The position numbers and the translations under genes were made by a program. A stretch of 64,000 nt of DNA from Metaphire vulgaris (Eukaryota > Annelida > Clitellata > Crassiclitellata > Megascolecidae), in NCBI GenBank assembly GCA_018105865.1, contig CM030868.1, forward strand, positions 9,832,745 to 9,896,744. The letters run 5' to 3'. The notes below the pieces were generated by a model. It was not told the DNA's origin. It saw nothing but the letters and a program-made list of their open reading frames with translations, and searched no databases. Each line of letters opens with the position of its first letter. Positions within the stretch are counted from its first letter, which is position 1. Of the stretch, positions 15,101 through 29,795 are shown piece after piece.

Positions 15101-18100
15101 ATACTCAAATTAGGCATAGGAGAGGTCCTAAAATTGATCCTTGGGTATGCCATAACTAATCTTAAGCTTGAGTTCATAGAATTTACATAAGTGTATTGCA
15201 TGCGATTAGTAAGATAATTTGTCAACCAACAGAGAGAGATTCCAATTATTCCATAATATTTTAATTTAGATAAAATAAGATTATGATCAATTATGTCAAA
15301 AGCTTTAGCTAAGTCTAGAAAAAATACCAATAGCATATTTGTTATCTTCAAAATTACCGGCAGTTGTGATTTTATCAGTTAAAGATAAAAGTGGCATATA
15401 AGTGGCATGATTGGGTCTAAAACCAAATTGGTCTAAAGATAGCATATTATATTTATCAAGATATTTCATAAGTCTATTAAACATAGTTTTTCAAAAACTT
15501 TAGAAAATATAGGTAGTACAGAGATGGGTCTATAGTTAGTAATTATCTTTTTATCTCCTGATTTGTATATTGGAATACTTTTAGCCATTTTCAATTCATC
15601 AAGAATCACACCAGTTTTATATGAGCTATTTGTAATTATTTAACTTTTTTTCACTTTTCTCAGCTCATGTTGTGGACTGGCAAAGAAGGGTTCATGAACT
15701 GGCACCGGTTCATGAACCATCACTTTGGGAAGCACTGATATACACAGTATAACATACTTAGCAGGTCAGCAAATTTTAGTATGTTGTATCTGAGATACAT
15801 CATATCCAATACCATCCAAAACAAAAACACGTCACACAGAACTGTACATTGTGGTACATCATAACCGAGTAGGCATCATAACCGAGTCTGTTATGACAAA
15901 GTTCTGCTGTATTTCAATGAGGTACAAAAAAATAAGTAGCAGTTTTAAAAAAGGATATGGAAAACTCGCCCCAGTAACTTGCCCCAGACAACTCGCTCCC
16001 AGTAACTCACCCCCAACAAATTTGTACCGAATTTAAAGAAAAGACAGCAAGCATGCTTAAGTAGTCTTTCAGAGTGTGAATTGGGAGACAAATTGCTGGG
16101 GATGAAGTTTCCGCAAAACGTTTTAATTCGGTGGACAAATTTTTGGAAGCAAGTTACTGGGGCAAGTTTTCCAGGGGCTAGTTGCTGGGTACAATTTGTC
16201 TGTCAACCGTTAAAAAGAGCCTCATTTTCCCCTCACATTAAAATTTGTTTCAGCAATTTTGCTAAAAGGAAATCAATTCAATTTAAAGTACCTTTGAACA
16301 GTTGTCATGATGAAAGAGTTTCTTCATAACATGTCCTGAAAAAACAAAAATGAATTTGAACAAGGACTACTTCCAAGCTGAGACAATTAAGCAATAACTT
16401 TATCTGCCAAACTAGCATTGAACATAAAGGCGGGTTGGCCATTGGTGAAGCCCTGTGTAGACGATGTCTATTAACCATTCCATTCACCTATTTATGATCA
16501 ATGTTCTTTTACCCAATTGCTTTAATCACACTTCAGTGAGCAAAACAAGAATAGAAGGCCAACAAAAACTGCCCATCAAATACAGAAATGATAATTATGA
16601 AATCAAGCACACAACTGCTGCTTACCAATGCTGTGTATTTGCCATCTCCTGTGTATCAGATCTGGAAGTAGAACAAATATTTTCTGGAAAAAAACAAACA
16701 AAACTAATCTATAAAGTTCTGGTGAAATGGCCACAGTTTAGAGTTAAATATTTTCACTTTTTCAGACAAAATAACTGCATGCAATTGACAAGTCAGCAAT
16801 GGAAACAGCACATGTGCATTATGTCATTACTAGTTGAGCCTACATGGATGTGTCTGTTCTGTACGCCACGCAAGACTTTCTCAGAGCCACAACTAGATCA
16901 GAGGTTTTTGCCCAGTTTCATTTGATAAATATAATGGAAAGAGTTAGAAAATACAGGAAAGTCATTCAAGTACATACTAATGTGCTTATATGTATATGTA
17001 TAATGTAAGACTACGGTGACAGCCAATGTATAGGACCTACTCCTGTTTTGCTGTGGCACTGAGTTCAAAATTATACTCATACTATGTTTACAAAACTCAC
17101 ATAATGCAGAATAAAGTTACAACAATTCCACGTTTACTTCCAGCTCTGTATTTTCCAAAAACACAAAATTTCATTAACCAAAGGAGAATTTTGGACCATC
17201 TCAGGGGTCTGCATGCCCTGGCCCATGAGCCAAATTTGGCCCAGGTCTTTCAGGTACCGGTAGTACATTCCATAATTAAAAGCACAAGTTTGTAAACATG
17301 TGTGTTCATTTGTCCAAACAATTTCTAACTTTCTAAATGACACACATATAAGTAGCAGCAACAGGGAGCTGAGAGAGAGAGCGAAGGAATAGAATGGATT
17401 GATAAGTAGGGCTAGAGTATTAAGCCAAATGCCCGTCATATTCTGAATTTGCATTACATTGAAAGAGGACATACACACATGCATAAGTACACACTCATGG
17501 GGAATTATTTCTTCCTATAATAATTGGTGGCAAGACAAAATAGAATAACAAATGAGATAAACAGACTCCAAAATAATCACACTTCAGATTTTGATTACCG
17601 GTAATCTATTTCCCACTGAACACATCATACCAATGCAAATACAATATCTTTTTATTTAATCACCTCTAAGAACAAAAGGATAAAGTCGAGCTCTTCTCTA
17701 AGTCCTTTGTTCACTGCAAACAACAAACAGAAATGCTTCAATATAATAACTGAAGATCGATTAACCAATTCAGGAAATCATGACAACACCAGCCAGCCAA
17801 GTAATAAAACTGTCCTGAAAAAATATACCCTTCACTTTGGCTGACCAGTCATTAATATTAACCTATCAAGAGGTTTAATACAATTAGTCAATGTTGCAGA
17901 ATTCATGCACAGTGTGAATAATCAGGCTGTCGACGGGTACATCATCCTTGGAGCTGGATGATGACGACCAGGATAAGACATTTGAGCCATAATAAGTCAA
18001 ATAAGACACTTTAGGACAAATGGCTTTTAGAAAAACCAGAACTACCAGATGGCAGATTTTTATTCGAACTGTGAGACTATCAGTTGGCATTCAGGACGTA

Positions 18101-21100
18101 TTAAGATTGTGAAACATTGAGATTTTCGGATACATTTTAATAATCATATCAGTAGAATGGATAATTCCTTTCTAAGTACCCCTTAAAATCTTTATGATGT
18201 TTACATACTGCTCTAAATACGGAGCACATTGCAAATACCACATTCTTTATTAGGACCCATATTTGTTTCTAGCTGTTTTCATTGTCATTCAACATCATCA
18301 CAATATCAATTATAATTATTTTTCATTTATCTCTGGGGGTTTACATTGGTATGTGCACCAGTAGTTTGCGCACTTGGGAATTTGCACACCAGTAGTTTAC
18401 GCACCAGTACATTGCACACCCGCTATTTGCGCACCTATAGTATGCGCACCAAGTTAAGTATCCACGGTTAATAACAATGTGACGAAGTACCTTGCATTCT
18501 TTTATAGGTCACTGGCTTAGAAATTGCCAACTAACATTTAATATTTGAACCATTGCATGATTATACAATTTAACTCGCACTGCGTTTAGTCCATGTATAG
18601 TATCTGTGTAGCAAATATTTATTTTAAATTGGATATGAACTGTGTTAAGCGCTCTTGTTGTAGGCCTTAGCCTTGTCTACTGCGCTATATAAATTGTCAA
18701 TAAATAAATAAATAGTAAAACTTTAGTCCAAGTTTTCAAATCATTATACATCCTTATAAAGGGTAGGTGCAGTGACCAGCGGCAAGGCTACATGGATGTT
18801 AGTCCTTGGCCTTGGTCTTGGCCTTAACGACTCCTTAAGGACCGGTTTCAAGTCCTTGGTTCTGGTCCTGGCCTTGAGGACTGAGTCCTTGTTAACATCC
18901 ATGCCAGGCTATACTGATGTTTTCTGTATGTATTTATGTTGTATGTATGTAATCTTTCTTCACATTGTTATTAACCGTGGATACTTAACTTGGTGCGCAT
19001 ACTATAGGTGCACAAATAGCGGGTGCACAATGTACAGGTGCGTAAACTACTGGTGCGCAAATTCCCGGGTGTGCAAACTACTAGTGCGCATACTATGCAA
19101 TACCTCTCTGGTATGTATCTGCCAACTGCCTTGAATCAACTTAAGGTACGCCTTCCCCACTCAGCAGCTGATCCTTAGACCCTTCAAGGAACAATTATTA
19201 AAGATTCACGTCTCTGCTAATGGGAAATGCTAATGATCACATCTGAGGAAACTTTTAGAAGAGTTGAAAAGGTGCTACATAAATGTATTGCTTGATATGT
19301 TATAGTATACAAGCAACTGACTCATTTCTGGGGCATTTATGATATTATTTTATCAAAGCTTGCTTAGAAAAACCAACCTTTCTGTCCAAGATTTGTCTCA
19401 ACGTTTGTGAAGCCCTCATAAAATAGGAAATACAAAACTGAAAAATTCTGTTCAAAGTATGCCTTCGCCTCCACAACGTCAAACGATTCTTAAAATGAAA
19501 ATCAAATAAACTCAAAGAATTCTTCAAACAGAAATTCAGAATCATAAAGACCAGCTATTGATCACAGGAAGAAAAAATTTCAACCATTTATTGGTTAAAC
19601 TCAGTGCTGAAAGTCAGCCGGAACGCGGCGGAATGGAGCTCCGGCACCTTTTTGGACCATGGAAATTTTTTTTGCTTGTCAGGGCATTTCAAAAGGATGA
19701 AAAATAGAAAAATATAAGAACTATCCTTTTTTTGCTCATCAAGGCTTTTGGTGAGCTCCTGCACCTTTTTCACAGACTTTCAGCACTGGTTAAACTAATA
19801 AAAACTAATAAAAAGAACTGAAAGAAACACATGCTTATAAAATCAATGCAGTAATTCACTAAAAGCCACAATGTTCAACCAATTTAAGCCAATAGGCTTA
19901 TATTTGGGAGGATCAGAAGGGTATGATGCCCACAAAATTTGCCATGTGGTTTATATTTCTCACAAATGCTATTATAACTTTCCAGACATGACGTTGGTCT
20001 GCCTATTAACTCTGAGCTGTTGTGCTAAATAGCAATAAATGAAAACTGTAACAAAATTCATTAAATTCAGAAAATCACAATTTAAAAAAAGTAATCAGAA
20101 AAGTCACTATCTCATGCATGGTGGCACTTTTACATTGATCATTGAAAAAGCATATTGCAGACAGTAAAATGACACATGTTCTGTTACAGTGAACACATGA
20201 CACAACACAAGAAACTGAGTACTAAACAAGCAGAGAAGACAGGATTAACATCAAGACAAGGAACTAGCAACAGATGACGGCGCCTGGCTGGACAACATGG
20301 GGCCCTGGGGGGAGGGGGGGACAATGGACCTCAAGAGGACACTGCTGATCAGCAATGCCAAAAACAGAGATCTTGCAAGTCAAGCACTCCACAATATGCC
20401 AAACTTCAGTTGCAAAGATGACTAATCATTTATATAAGACATTTCACTGTTTTCTATTCAAATTCCATCTCAGAGGTAACAATTTCCTCCATGCAAAACT
20501 CAAAGAAACCCTTACTAAATTACTTAGACTGGTCTCAGAAGTTAATAAGAAATGGAAATGTACCAAGAATGATGCGCAGATGTTTCAGCCGAGTGACCAG
20601 ATCCTTTTTCGGATCAAGAATTTTCTGAGCTGATTTCTTAATGTCACCATGTGACCTTCTGGCAAACGTAATTGTCTGAATGAAATGTAACAACATCATG
20701 CAGAATCCACAACGGTAAATATAGCGTCGTTAAATAGGAAAATAACTTTACTCAGAGCAAAGAAAACGACATTGTGCAGATGATATTGCATTGCACAAAT
20801 AGGTCAGTTGGTCACAAATACTTTGCTCACTCTTTTCACATTCCTTGAATATCTATATCTATGGAAAATCTAATCAAACCAGAAGAGAATTACAATCATG
20901 ACCATAAACCATTATCATCTTCAATTCCAAATATATAGCATATATATAAATTAATCAGCAAACTGTAGTCGTAAAGTGGTGGTCCGCAGAGTGCTGATTG
21001 GTGGTCCCCCAAAAGAATCAGAAATAAATCTAAATTATTAGCCTAACCATTGCAAGGAAAGAAGTCAAACGTGTTTTGCCTCATGGACAGAGTGAGTGTG

Positions 21101-24100
21101 CTCCTTCCAACATAAAATTGCAAAATGAAGTTACAGATTGAAAAAATAAAATACATGATATGTTTCCATCATTTCCTGAGGCAATTGAAAACAAAGAAAT
21201 TTCTCAAATTCAACGTAATTCAACAATTTCTAGTGTTTAAAAACATTTTACATATATGTCAGGCAAATTTAAAGCACATTTCCCACATGAAGATGATCCT
21301 CATGCTTGAAATGAATGGGTATGAAATCCATTTAGTCCTACCGATCATCATGATACTAAACTTGCCACAATTCTTGATGACAAGTTGATGGAATTGGCAA
21401 ATAACAGAGGTACAGCCATGTTTCAAAAGTGTGAACCTTTATCTGCTTTTTGGATCAGCCTAAGTGGTTTAGCCCAGATTTGTTTGACAATATTTGCTTC
21501 AGCATACAGATGTGAAACAGGATTCTCTTCAATGACAATAATAAAAACAAAAGCCAGGAATCACTTGAATGCCAGAGGAGTTTACTATGAATCACTCTGA
21601 GTAACATTTACCTTTGAATTTGTGAGGTTTTTAGTGTTTATTTGTGTTATTTCATGTTTATTTGTGTTATTTTTAACCTTTTTTGTGTATCATTAAAATT
21701 CTAAAATTCTTAATGCCAATGCCCGTTCTTAACAATGAATCCTTACCTAAATTTTTTGCAAATGCATTGAGATTACATAATTAGGAATTGAGTTTATCTA
21801 TATATATAATTCTCGATGTCCGGCGGACGGACGGTCCGACGGCAACACGGCAGATATTGCAAGACGCTGTTGTCATTGACAACCAAATATTGTTTAATCA
21901 AAACTGTATTATTTTCAACGGAGCGTTTAACGGCGTCATAATTGCAGCTTAAACCCCGTCCCTTCCCTCACCCCTCCCTCTCCCAATCGCCCAGGCCCAA
22001 CCCATTCCCCGCCCCGGCCCCAAACCCCTTTCCCCTTCCCTTCCCCATCCCCTTCCCTCTCCTCCCCCCTCCCAATCGCCCCGGCCCCACCCCATTCCGG
22101 CCTTGGCCCCAAACCTCCGTTCCCCCTTCCTCTCCCCATCCATTTTTCCTCTCCTCATCCCTCTCCCAATCGCCCCGGCCCCAACCCATTTCCGTCCCGG
22201 TCCCAAACCCCCGTTCCCCTTCCCTTTCCTCATCCCCTTCCATCTACCCATCCCTCTCCCAATCGCCCATGCCCCAACCCCATACCCGCCCCACCATGCC
22301 CGACAGGCCCCAAACCCCTGTTCCCTTCTCTCTCCCCACCCTCCCAAACCCCCGTACCTCTCTCCATCCCTCTCCCAATCGCCTTCGCCCCAACCCATCA
22401 CCGCTCCGCCCTACCCCACCGGCCCCAAACCCCGTTCCCAAACCTACACAACGCTGCTCCGAAAACCCGTACAACCCACTTTTTTCCTCCCAAACCTCCC
22501 TTCCCTCTCCAAATGCTCTGCCTCCTGTTATTACATATATTTATTCCTTCCTAGCCTCAATACCTATTTTTTAAAATTTAACCCCTCAAGTGGGGATTAA
22601 ATTTTCAGACACGTCACCGTACTGGGGATTTAATTTCTGGAAAAGCGTTCTTCAGAAATGATTGCTGTAACGTTTTAAATTTGCTATATCTCAGGCTATA
22701 TAGGAGCTAAAAAGATGAGGTTTGCACCATTGTTTAGATTGCTTATTCCTCTTTCTAACCGTTCGTGCAAAACAAAAAAAAATTGGGGGTAGAGTCCACT
22801 TCACGGCCTAAAATATCACCCTCTCCCCCAAAAATATTTTAGAGCCCCTAGCAAAATATTTTCAGCGGTAACCCCATTTTGGTCAGCGGCAAAGTTGTTA
22901 AGGGATTTCAGAGGAACAAAATGAACCAAAAAGTTTGAAAATCGGTTGACATTTGGCAAAGATCTATCAATTCTAACCCGATGACCCCGATGTTTGAACA
23001 TAAGTATTATCGGTGAATTTCGCGAAAGTTTTGAATTCTGAGAAAGTTTCCAAATTTTTTTGAATTTGCTATATCTCAGGCTAAATAAGAGCTAAGAAGA
23101 TGAGGTTTGCACCATTTTTTAGCTTTTTTATTCCTCTTTCTAACCCTCCGTGCAAAACAAAAAGTCCAGCGTTCACGAGCTTTCCGACAATCAAGTGAGA
23201 ATGAGTAGCAGGCTGTTGCTTGGCGTGCAAAAGCAGCACAGCAAACAAGAGAATCAAGCACTGCATGTCGTTCGACACTGCCAAATCAGTACACTTACGT
23301 TGACTATCAAGTTTCAGAAAATTCACGCAAATGGGCGTTAACTCGGTTGAAGGAAAAGGCGGCGATTTAAGGAAATTAATTGCGCAAAATCCTATTGCAT
23401 TTGCACAAAATTGGGTGGTAAAACAGCCAATCTCCCCCGTCATTTTTGACGGGTAAACACCTAGTATATTTATATTTATTTATTTTGAGTGCGCCATTTA
23501 AGTGTGGTCCACCAGCTTCAAGAAAAGGTTAATGCCAGTCCATGGCCCGAAAAAGTTTAAGAACCACTGCTATAGACAAATGCTGCTTACATACTGCCTC
23601 ACATTCAAACAGAGAAAGTCACAGAATACAAGAGATAGAAAAAAGATGTGAATGGAGCAATACATAAAATGCCGTTGCAGTAGAAAAAGCAAGCACAGAA
23701 TGAGATTGCTTCGGCGGCTCAGTTGGTCGAGCATCGGCCCTTCAGCCTCAACTGACGCTTAAGCCTGGATCTCACTGATTGGTACACTGGGCTGTGTATT
23801 ATAGAATTGATGCAGTAAAAGTGCAAGATGATGAAGAAGATGACAGCGATGATGATTTCACTCAGCCGTCAGTTTCTGGTACTTCTCTCCATTTACTTGA
23901 AGTCATTGCAGGAGCAATTGATTTGTTATTAAGATATCCTTGTTCAGGCAATCATGAGAATGACAATATCACTTATTATTCACTTACCCCCTCCCCCCAT
24001 AGGGTTGAGTGAGTCAATTATTTACAAATTCAATGACCCTGAACATTGAAACCTGCACTTGGACACCACCAGGTTCACGTGCACAAGGCTAATAAAGCAC

Positions 24101-27100
24101 TGATGCACTGTCTTTAGAAGTAATCTGTTTCGCATTGAATGTTATTCAGATTTGAAGTTCACTTTGGGTGTACTTCTAAGATCCATACAAAAGCAAAATC
24201 AGCAAAAATCCAATAGCAAACTATCTCAATTCTCGAAATGACTGGCCCTCTCTTCCAGTGGGGCTCCACAAGGGGGGGCCCGTGCCCCCTATTGAGTGCC
24301 TGGCCCCCAGTGACCCCCCTGTAGGGACCCCATATTTAATGCTACATACATTAAACAACAAATGGTTGCCCCCATGATTAGAAGTTGCCACCCCAACGGC
24401 CCCCCACTTGCCAAATCCTGGAGCCGCCACTGCTCTCTTCACTATTCTCAACAACTTATAGGTTCTACAAAGTTATACTCAAGAAAATTCCTCTGCAGAT
24501 ATATAATGACTTTTTAGGACTAGAACTGATTCTGCGGATCCGTAAGTTTAGGCAAAATTACTGCAGTCGTCCGACGACACTGTAAGTTCCTATAATGGCC
24601 ATGGCTTTAGTTAAATTTCTTAATCTAATCTATGCAACCCAGTAATTAAACCCCTGCGGCCGGCACTGGGTCACACAGTTTGAGTAGCACTGTCCATGGT
24701 CTAGGTCATCCTAGAAGCAATCTGACTATTCATGAGAAATTCAAATCATAATTGAACAGGTAGCTCAGTAGATAGAGATTCCTGTGCCCGGAATGAATGA
24801 CACTTAACTGTAACTTTAACTCCAATGGCTGTAACTCAATGGATATAAAACTATTGAAAGCCTCAGCTGTCCTATGATCAGTGGCCTTTTCATTGCTACT
24901 TTCCTCAATAAACAGATTACACCATTATAAACATTCTTTCCTACAACAGATTCCTCTCTCTCTCTAAATAATTCATTCTGGCTTTCTGAAGGCATTCACA
25001 TAAATGAACAGTAGAGAGTTACACGGTAACTTGCATTAATTACCGCAGTAAAGAGAAAAATTTGGCCAAAATATGCGGCATTGCCATGGCAACGGGTTCT
25101 TGTCATGCGGTAATACTGCAGGAAAGGGAACGTTTACTACGGTAATACCACAGTAGCGGTAGCAGCATTATCAATTTCATAATAATAATAATATTGATGA
25201 TGCTGTGTAGGCATTCTTGTTTTCCTAATAAATTCTAGAGATTAGCCACAATGGAAAACAGCTGAAATAGCTGTCATGTCTCGGGCATAATAAGCAGTTG
25301 CACATAATACGCACCTTGGGTCTCGAGTTTCATGATGCAAAAATCTCAAAACCTATGTATAGTACGCACATGAAATTTTGCCTGAGAATATAACCCTTGC
25401 ACTGTATCAAAGAACAACTCAGATTAGAGCTTCATAGCTAGCGAGAACTTAAACAAAAGTCAGCTAAAGACAATTGTTAGATAGCTTTTTGGCACTGTTT
25501 TGTGTTTTGCAATTTTTACTTTGCATAAAAAAGCCAGCAGCCAACTTTGCCGCTTGATGTCATGCATTTTGATGGCAGTAAGACAGACTACAGGTGTTTG
25601 TTTCCTTTCAAATCTTGTTCTTTTAAAGGAATTTATATTTAAAAGTATTAATTCAGGGTCATTTTTAGTAAGTCTGGTTGCTACCTGCTCCTGAGCAAAG
25701 TTCTACTATATTCTATTTCTCATTTTGCCTCAAAACCATTTTTTTCCTATTATATTGCACATGAATGCATGCTACTTTCATAAATTAGGCACAAGTATTG
25801 GGAAATTGTTTAAATTCATGAATTTGCATAGCACCTTGATAATAATGCTTAGGACACCAGACTAAAGTGCTAGCAAGTATAACAAGTTCATGAAATGAAT
25901 TCAAGCACTTTCCAGTCGTACAAGCGAGTAATGTTTGGCTGAAAATTGTATAATAATTTATTCCTATACATAATATGTCTCCAAAAAAATTTGCACTTTC
26001 TTGGGAAAGTACATGTCACATTTGGGATAATACAGTAAAACGCTGAAACAAATGTCAAAGAAATTTCCAGAAACTTTCTATTGTGAATGCACTGAGTCTG
26101 TGAACCATTTCGATTAGGATCCAACAGATATGCTTGATTCAAATACAACTCCAGATCCAGCAATGTTCTTAATCCGATAGAATGAACAAACTGTCATTAT
26201 ACAAGCGTAGTAACAAAAGAAGAGAGTGAACAGACCAAACTACACACAGTTAACCATTAGACATCGCCACATTTAGGCAAACATAAGACTATATATAGCG
26301 TGGTTTAAAGTGGCTTAGGAGGAGTTACTTCCAGTGTGAAAGCCACTAGGGGCACTATGGTCAGGCACCGTCTTACATTATCCCTGGTCGGCCATGCCCA
26401 AGCATGAACCTCCTTGTTCCTGAAAGGAGGTTTTGAATCAGTTGGCCCTATCCTTTGGAATGCTCTTGACACCAGTATGCGTGCCTTAGCGTGGCCTAAT
26501 TCTATGGCCCTCTTTTTGAAATGACTTAAAACTTATCTCTTTGCCAATACAAAGTAATTTGCTGTGGGAGCGCTTCTGCCAGACAAGCAGTGCTCAATGG
26601 ATCCGATACCAACGCGGCTACTGAAGGAAAATGTCGACGTTCTAGCGCCGTTTTTGGTTGACCTATTCAACAAGTCGCTCACCTCTGGATTGGTTCCGAG
26701 CGCTTTCAAAGCTGCCTCCGTAACACCATTGCTAAAGAAGGCAAATCTTGATTCAGCTGATGCGAAGTCATATCGACCAATCTCCAACCTGTCGGTATTG
26801 TCAAAGCTGCTTGAACGACTAGTAGCGAAACAGCTGATTGATTATCTGTCATCATCAGGGCTACTGCCAACATTGCAATCTGCATACCGTCAACATCACT
26901 CCACGGAGACAGCTGTCCTCAAGGTATTATCGGACATTCTGCTTGCTGTTGACACAGGTAATCTCGCTCTGCTGACGATGCTCGACCTGTCAGCTGCATT
27001 TGACACTGTTGATCACGCAATTCTGCTGCGACGCATGCAGACGACCTATGGGATTGATGACACTGTTTTGTGCTGGTTTTCATCGTACCTCAAGGACCGC

Positions 27101-29748
27101 ACTCAATATGTACGATGCAGCTCCTCCAAGTCTTCCTCAACGCTGACTGTATGTGGAGTTCCACAGGGATCGGTCCTCGGGCCGATCCTTTTTCTGTTAT
27201 ATACTGCCGACTTGCAGGGGCTGATCCAGAGACGTCAACTTCAACCACACTTGTATGCTGATGATACGCAAATCTATGGCATCTGTAAGCCGTCAGAGAC
27301 TGCCCAGCTACAAAGCGATATATCTGAATGTGTTGACGATGTCGGTGCATGGATGCAATCCAACAGGCTGAAACTCAACTCAGCAAAGACTGAGGCGTTG
27401 TGGTGCTCGTCTGCCCGGCGCCAGCACCAGATTCCTGTGACTGGAATACGCGTTGGCAGGGAGGTCGTCATGCCGTCCGCTTTTGTCCGTGACCTAGGCA
27501 TCTACATTGACGCCGACCTGTCGATGCGGTCGCATGTCACGAGAACTGTGTCGAGTTGCTTCGCAGTCCTAAGGCAACTCACGCAGCATACGTGGGTCCG
27601 TCACACCATCGGTGATGCAATCACTCGTTGTTGCATTGGTGCTCAGTCGTCTAGACTACGGCAACTCGACGCTTGCTGGCGTCTCCGGCACTTGATTGCA
27701 AAACTGCAGTCAGTCCTAAACGCAGCTGCCCGTTTGATTTTTTGCAGCTCGAAATACGATCACGTGACCCCTCTTCTCGTGAGCTACACTGGCTTCGTTT
27801 TCCGGAGAGGATAGATTTCAAACTCGCCACGTTGGCATTTAAATGTCTCAATGGATTGGCGCCGTCATACCTGGCAAACGCTTTCGGCCGCGTGTCTGAC
27901 GTCAAAACTCGATGCCACCTGCGCGCCGCGTCTCACGACTGACGTTCGTGCCTCGAGTACGGCGTTCAACGATCGGTGGTGCTTTTTCCGGTCGCTGCTG
28001 CTCGTGTCTGGAATGGACTTCCGCCTCACGTGAGGTCATCAACAACGCTGGAGACATTTAAGAAGCACCTCAAAACCGAGCTATTTATTAGATGCTATGA
28101 TGTAGTGTGACCACCTCTCTGTACAATTCATTTCTTTTAAAAATATTGTTATTGTTACGTGCCCTTGCAGTCGTTAGACATTATGTCACGATAATCTTGT
28201 CGTTGTATAATAATAATAATAATTCTGAGTGATTCTTCAGACGGCGCACTATACAAATATTCTGTTACATTACATTACTGAGCTTTTCAAATCACCCTCT
28301 TCTGCTGCTCATCGCCTGCTCTGCTCCACTGATCAGAAGAATGTGTATGTCCCCAGATCACGCACTGCTCTTACTCAGCGTTGGGCTTTTGCTGTGACTG
28401 AACCCTCCCTCTGGAATGCCTTAAACTCATCCATTTGGGAATCACTTCTTACTCCTTCAAGTGTACAAAGCATATAACCATTTTAGCACAATTGATCAAA
28501 CATGAATAATAATATAATAATGTAACAAGGTTTAAAGTGGTTTAGTAGGGACTGCCCTGTGTGAGAACCACTTGAGTTCCACTTGAGAATGAGTTCAAAA
28601 CTTTAAATTAAGCTGCACAGCAAGAACATTTTAGTAGGCCTAGTTTGACAATGCAACAGAAAAAAACTGCATAAGTGACCTCTAATGCTTCAACAATCTC
28701 TGTTATTTGTATACATTGAAACAAGAAATTCTAAAAATCACAAAAATATAAGTGAAATGCTACACAAATTGGCCGCAGCAGATGGTCCTGTGATCATAAC
28801 TTAGCATTTTCAGTAAAATACAAGCATTTTAAATTCCCCATTGTTTAAAATCTAATAAGAAAAAGCACAATATCATAAACACACCACTGACACCAGAGCT
28901 TTACCCTAAACCCACCCTGTCTTACCTAACAAATCGACCCAGATTTCACGGCTGATGTGAGAGGAGAATAGCCTCCCTTAGTTCCTTTGTTTCCCACTTG
29001 CAAAAACCTCCCTGTGCCACTGATTAGCTAGCAGTGCATAAAAACCGTATGACTGAAATTAAAAGATTTGGAAACCATTCTGTGCTTAATTAATATTAAC
29101 ACAGAACATCAATAATGCTATCCAGTCAGGATACTTTCACTTGCAACGGATTAGAGAAGTGCGACGCTACCTACCAACCGAGGCAGCTATCTACTTGGTC
29201 CGGGCACTGGTAGTTGCCCGCATCGACTATTGTAATAGTCTGCTATACGGACTACCGGATAGGCAACTAAATCAACTTCAGATGGTTCTGAATGTTTCGG
29301 CTCGCTTCATCTACGGAACCAGATGGAGTGCCCACGTCACGCCGCTCCTGAAGGATCGTCTACACTGGTTGCGTATACCTGAGTGCATGTGATGTTCAAG
29401 CGTCTTTGGCTTATGCACCGAGCGCTTAACAACCCATTCTGTCCGACCTACTTGTCCGAACTGTTAGAAAGATCCTCGACGGTAGAACGCCGCTCTCAAC
29501 TACGCTCGTTACCTTGCAATCATCTGATCGTCCCTCCGCCGCTGAAGACAGCGGGGCTTGGGGACAGGTCCTTCCAGCGTGGGGGCCCCACCTCGTGGAA
29601 CTCGCTCCCGAAGTTGCTTATGGTCGAGACATTGCCGGATCGGTTCCGGAAACAACTGAAAGCGCACTTGTTTAATATCTCATTCTTGTAAAGCGCTTTT
29701 GACTTTGGCCTTGTTAGCTATGCTTACGGTGCTCTAGAAATTGTCTTG

Positions 29749-29795
<47 letters not shown>

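Larger units (their letters stand above)
21797..23464 (+). mobile_element. Non-autonomous Helitron, 1,668 bp
   Basis: Starts with TCTATATATATAATTCTC directly after an A and ends with CTAG directly before a T, the A|T target rule of Helitrons. A perfect 7-bp stem CCCGTCA/TGACGGG with a 4-nt loop (23436-23453) sits 7 nt upstream of the terminal CTAG. There are no terminal inverted repeats and no Rep/helicase frame. It is inserted within the hAT element. Confidence 0.92.
20960..23569 (+). mobile_element. Decayed hAT DNA transposon, interrupted by a Helitron
   Basis: The right end ...AAAAAGTTTAAGAACCACTG at 23569 is the complement of the common hAT start CAGTGGTTCTTAAACTTTTT. The left end near 20962 is decayed but keeps GTGGTGGTCCGC. 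Transposase remains lie at 21125-21600 and the Helitron occupies 21797-23464. No convincing 8-bp duplication was found, so the left border is approximate. Confidence 0.7.

Noticed and set aside
19345..19545. 66-residue minus-strand frame
   Set aside because: It overlaps RALGAPA exon 3 in the wrong phase.
21936..22600. Pro-rich and Gly-rich frames on both strands
   Set aside because: They follow the C/T-only composition of the Helitron minisatellite; no domain and no consistent frame preference.
23707..23770. tRNA-like sequence GGCGGCTCAGTTGGTCGAGC
   Set aside because: An A-box-like stretch only; no B box and no cloverleaf could be drawn.
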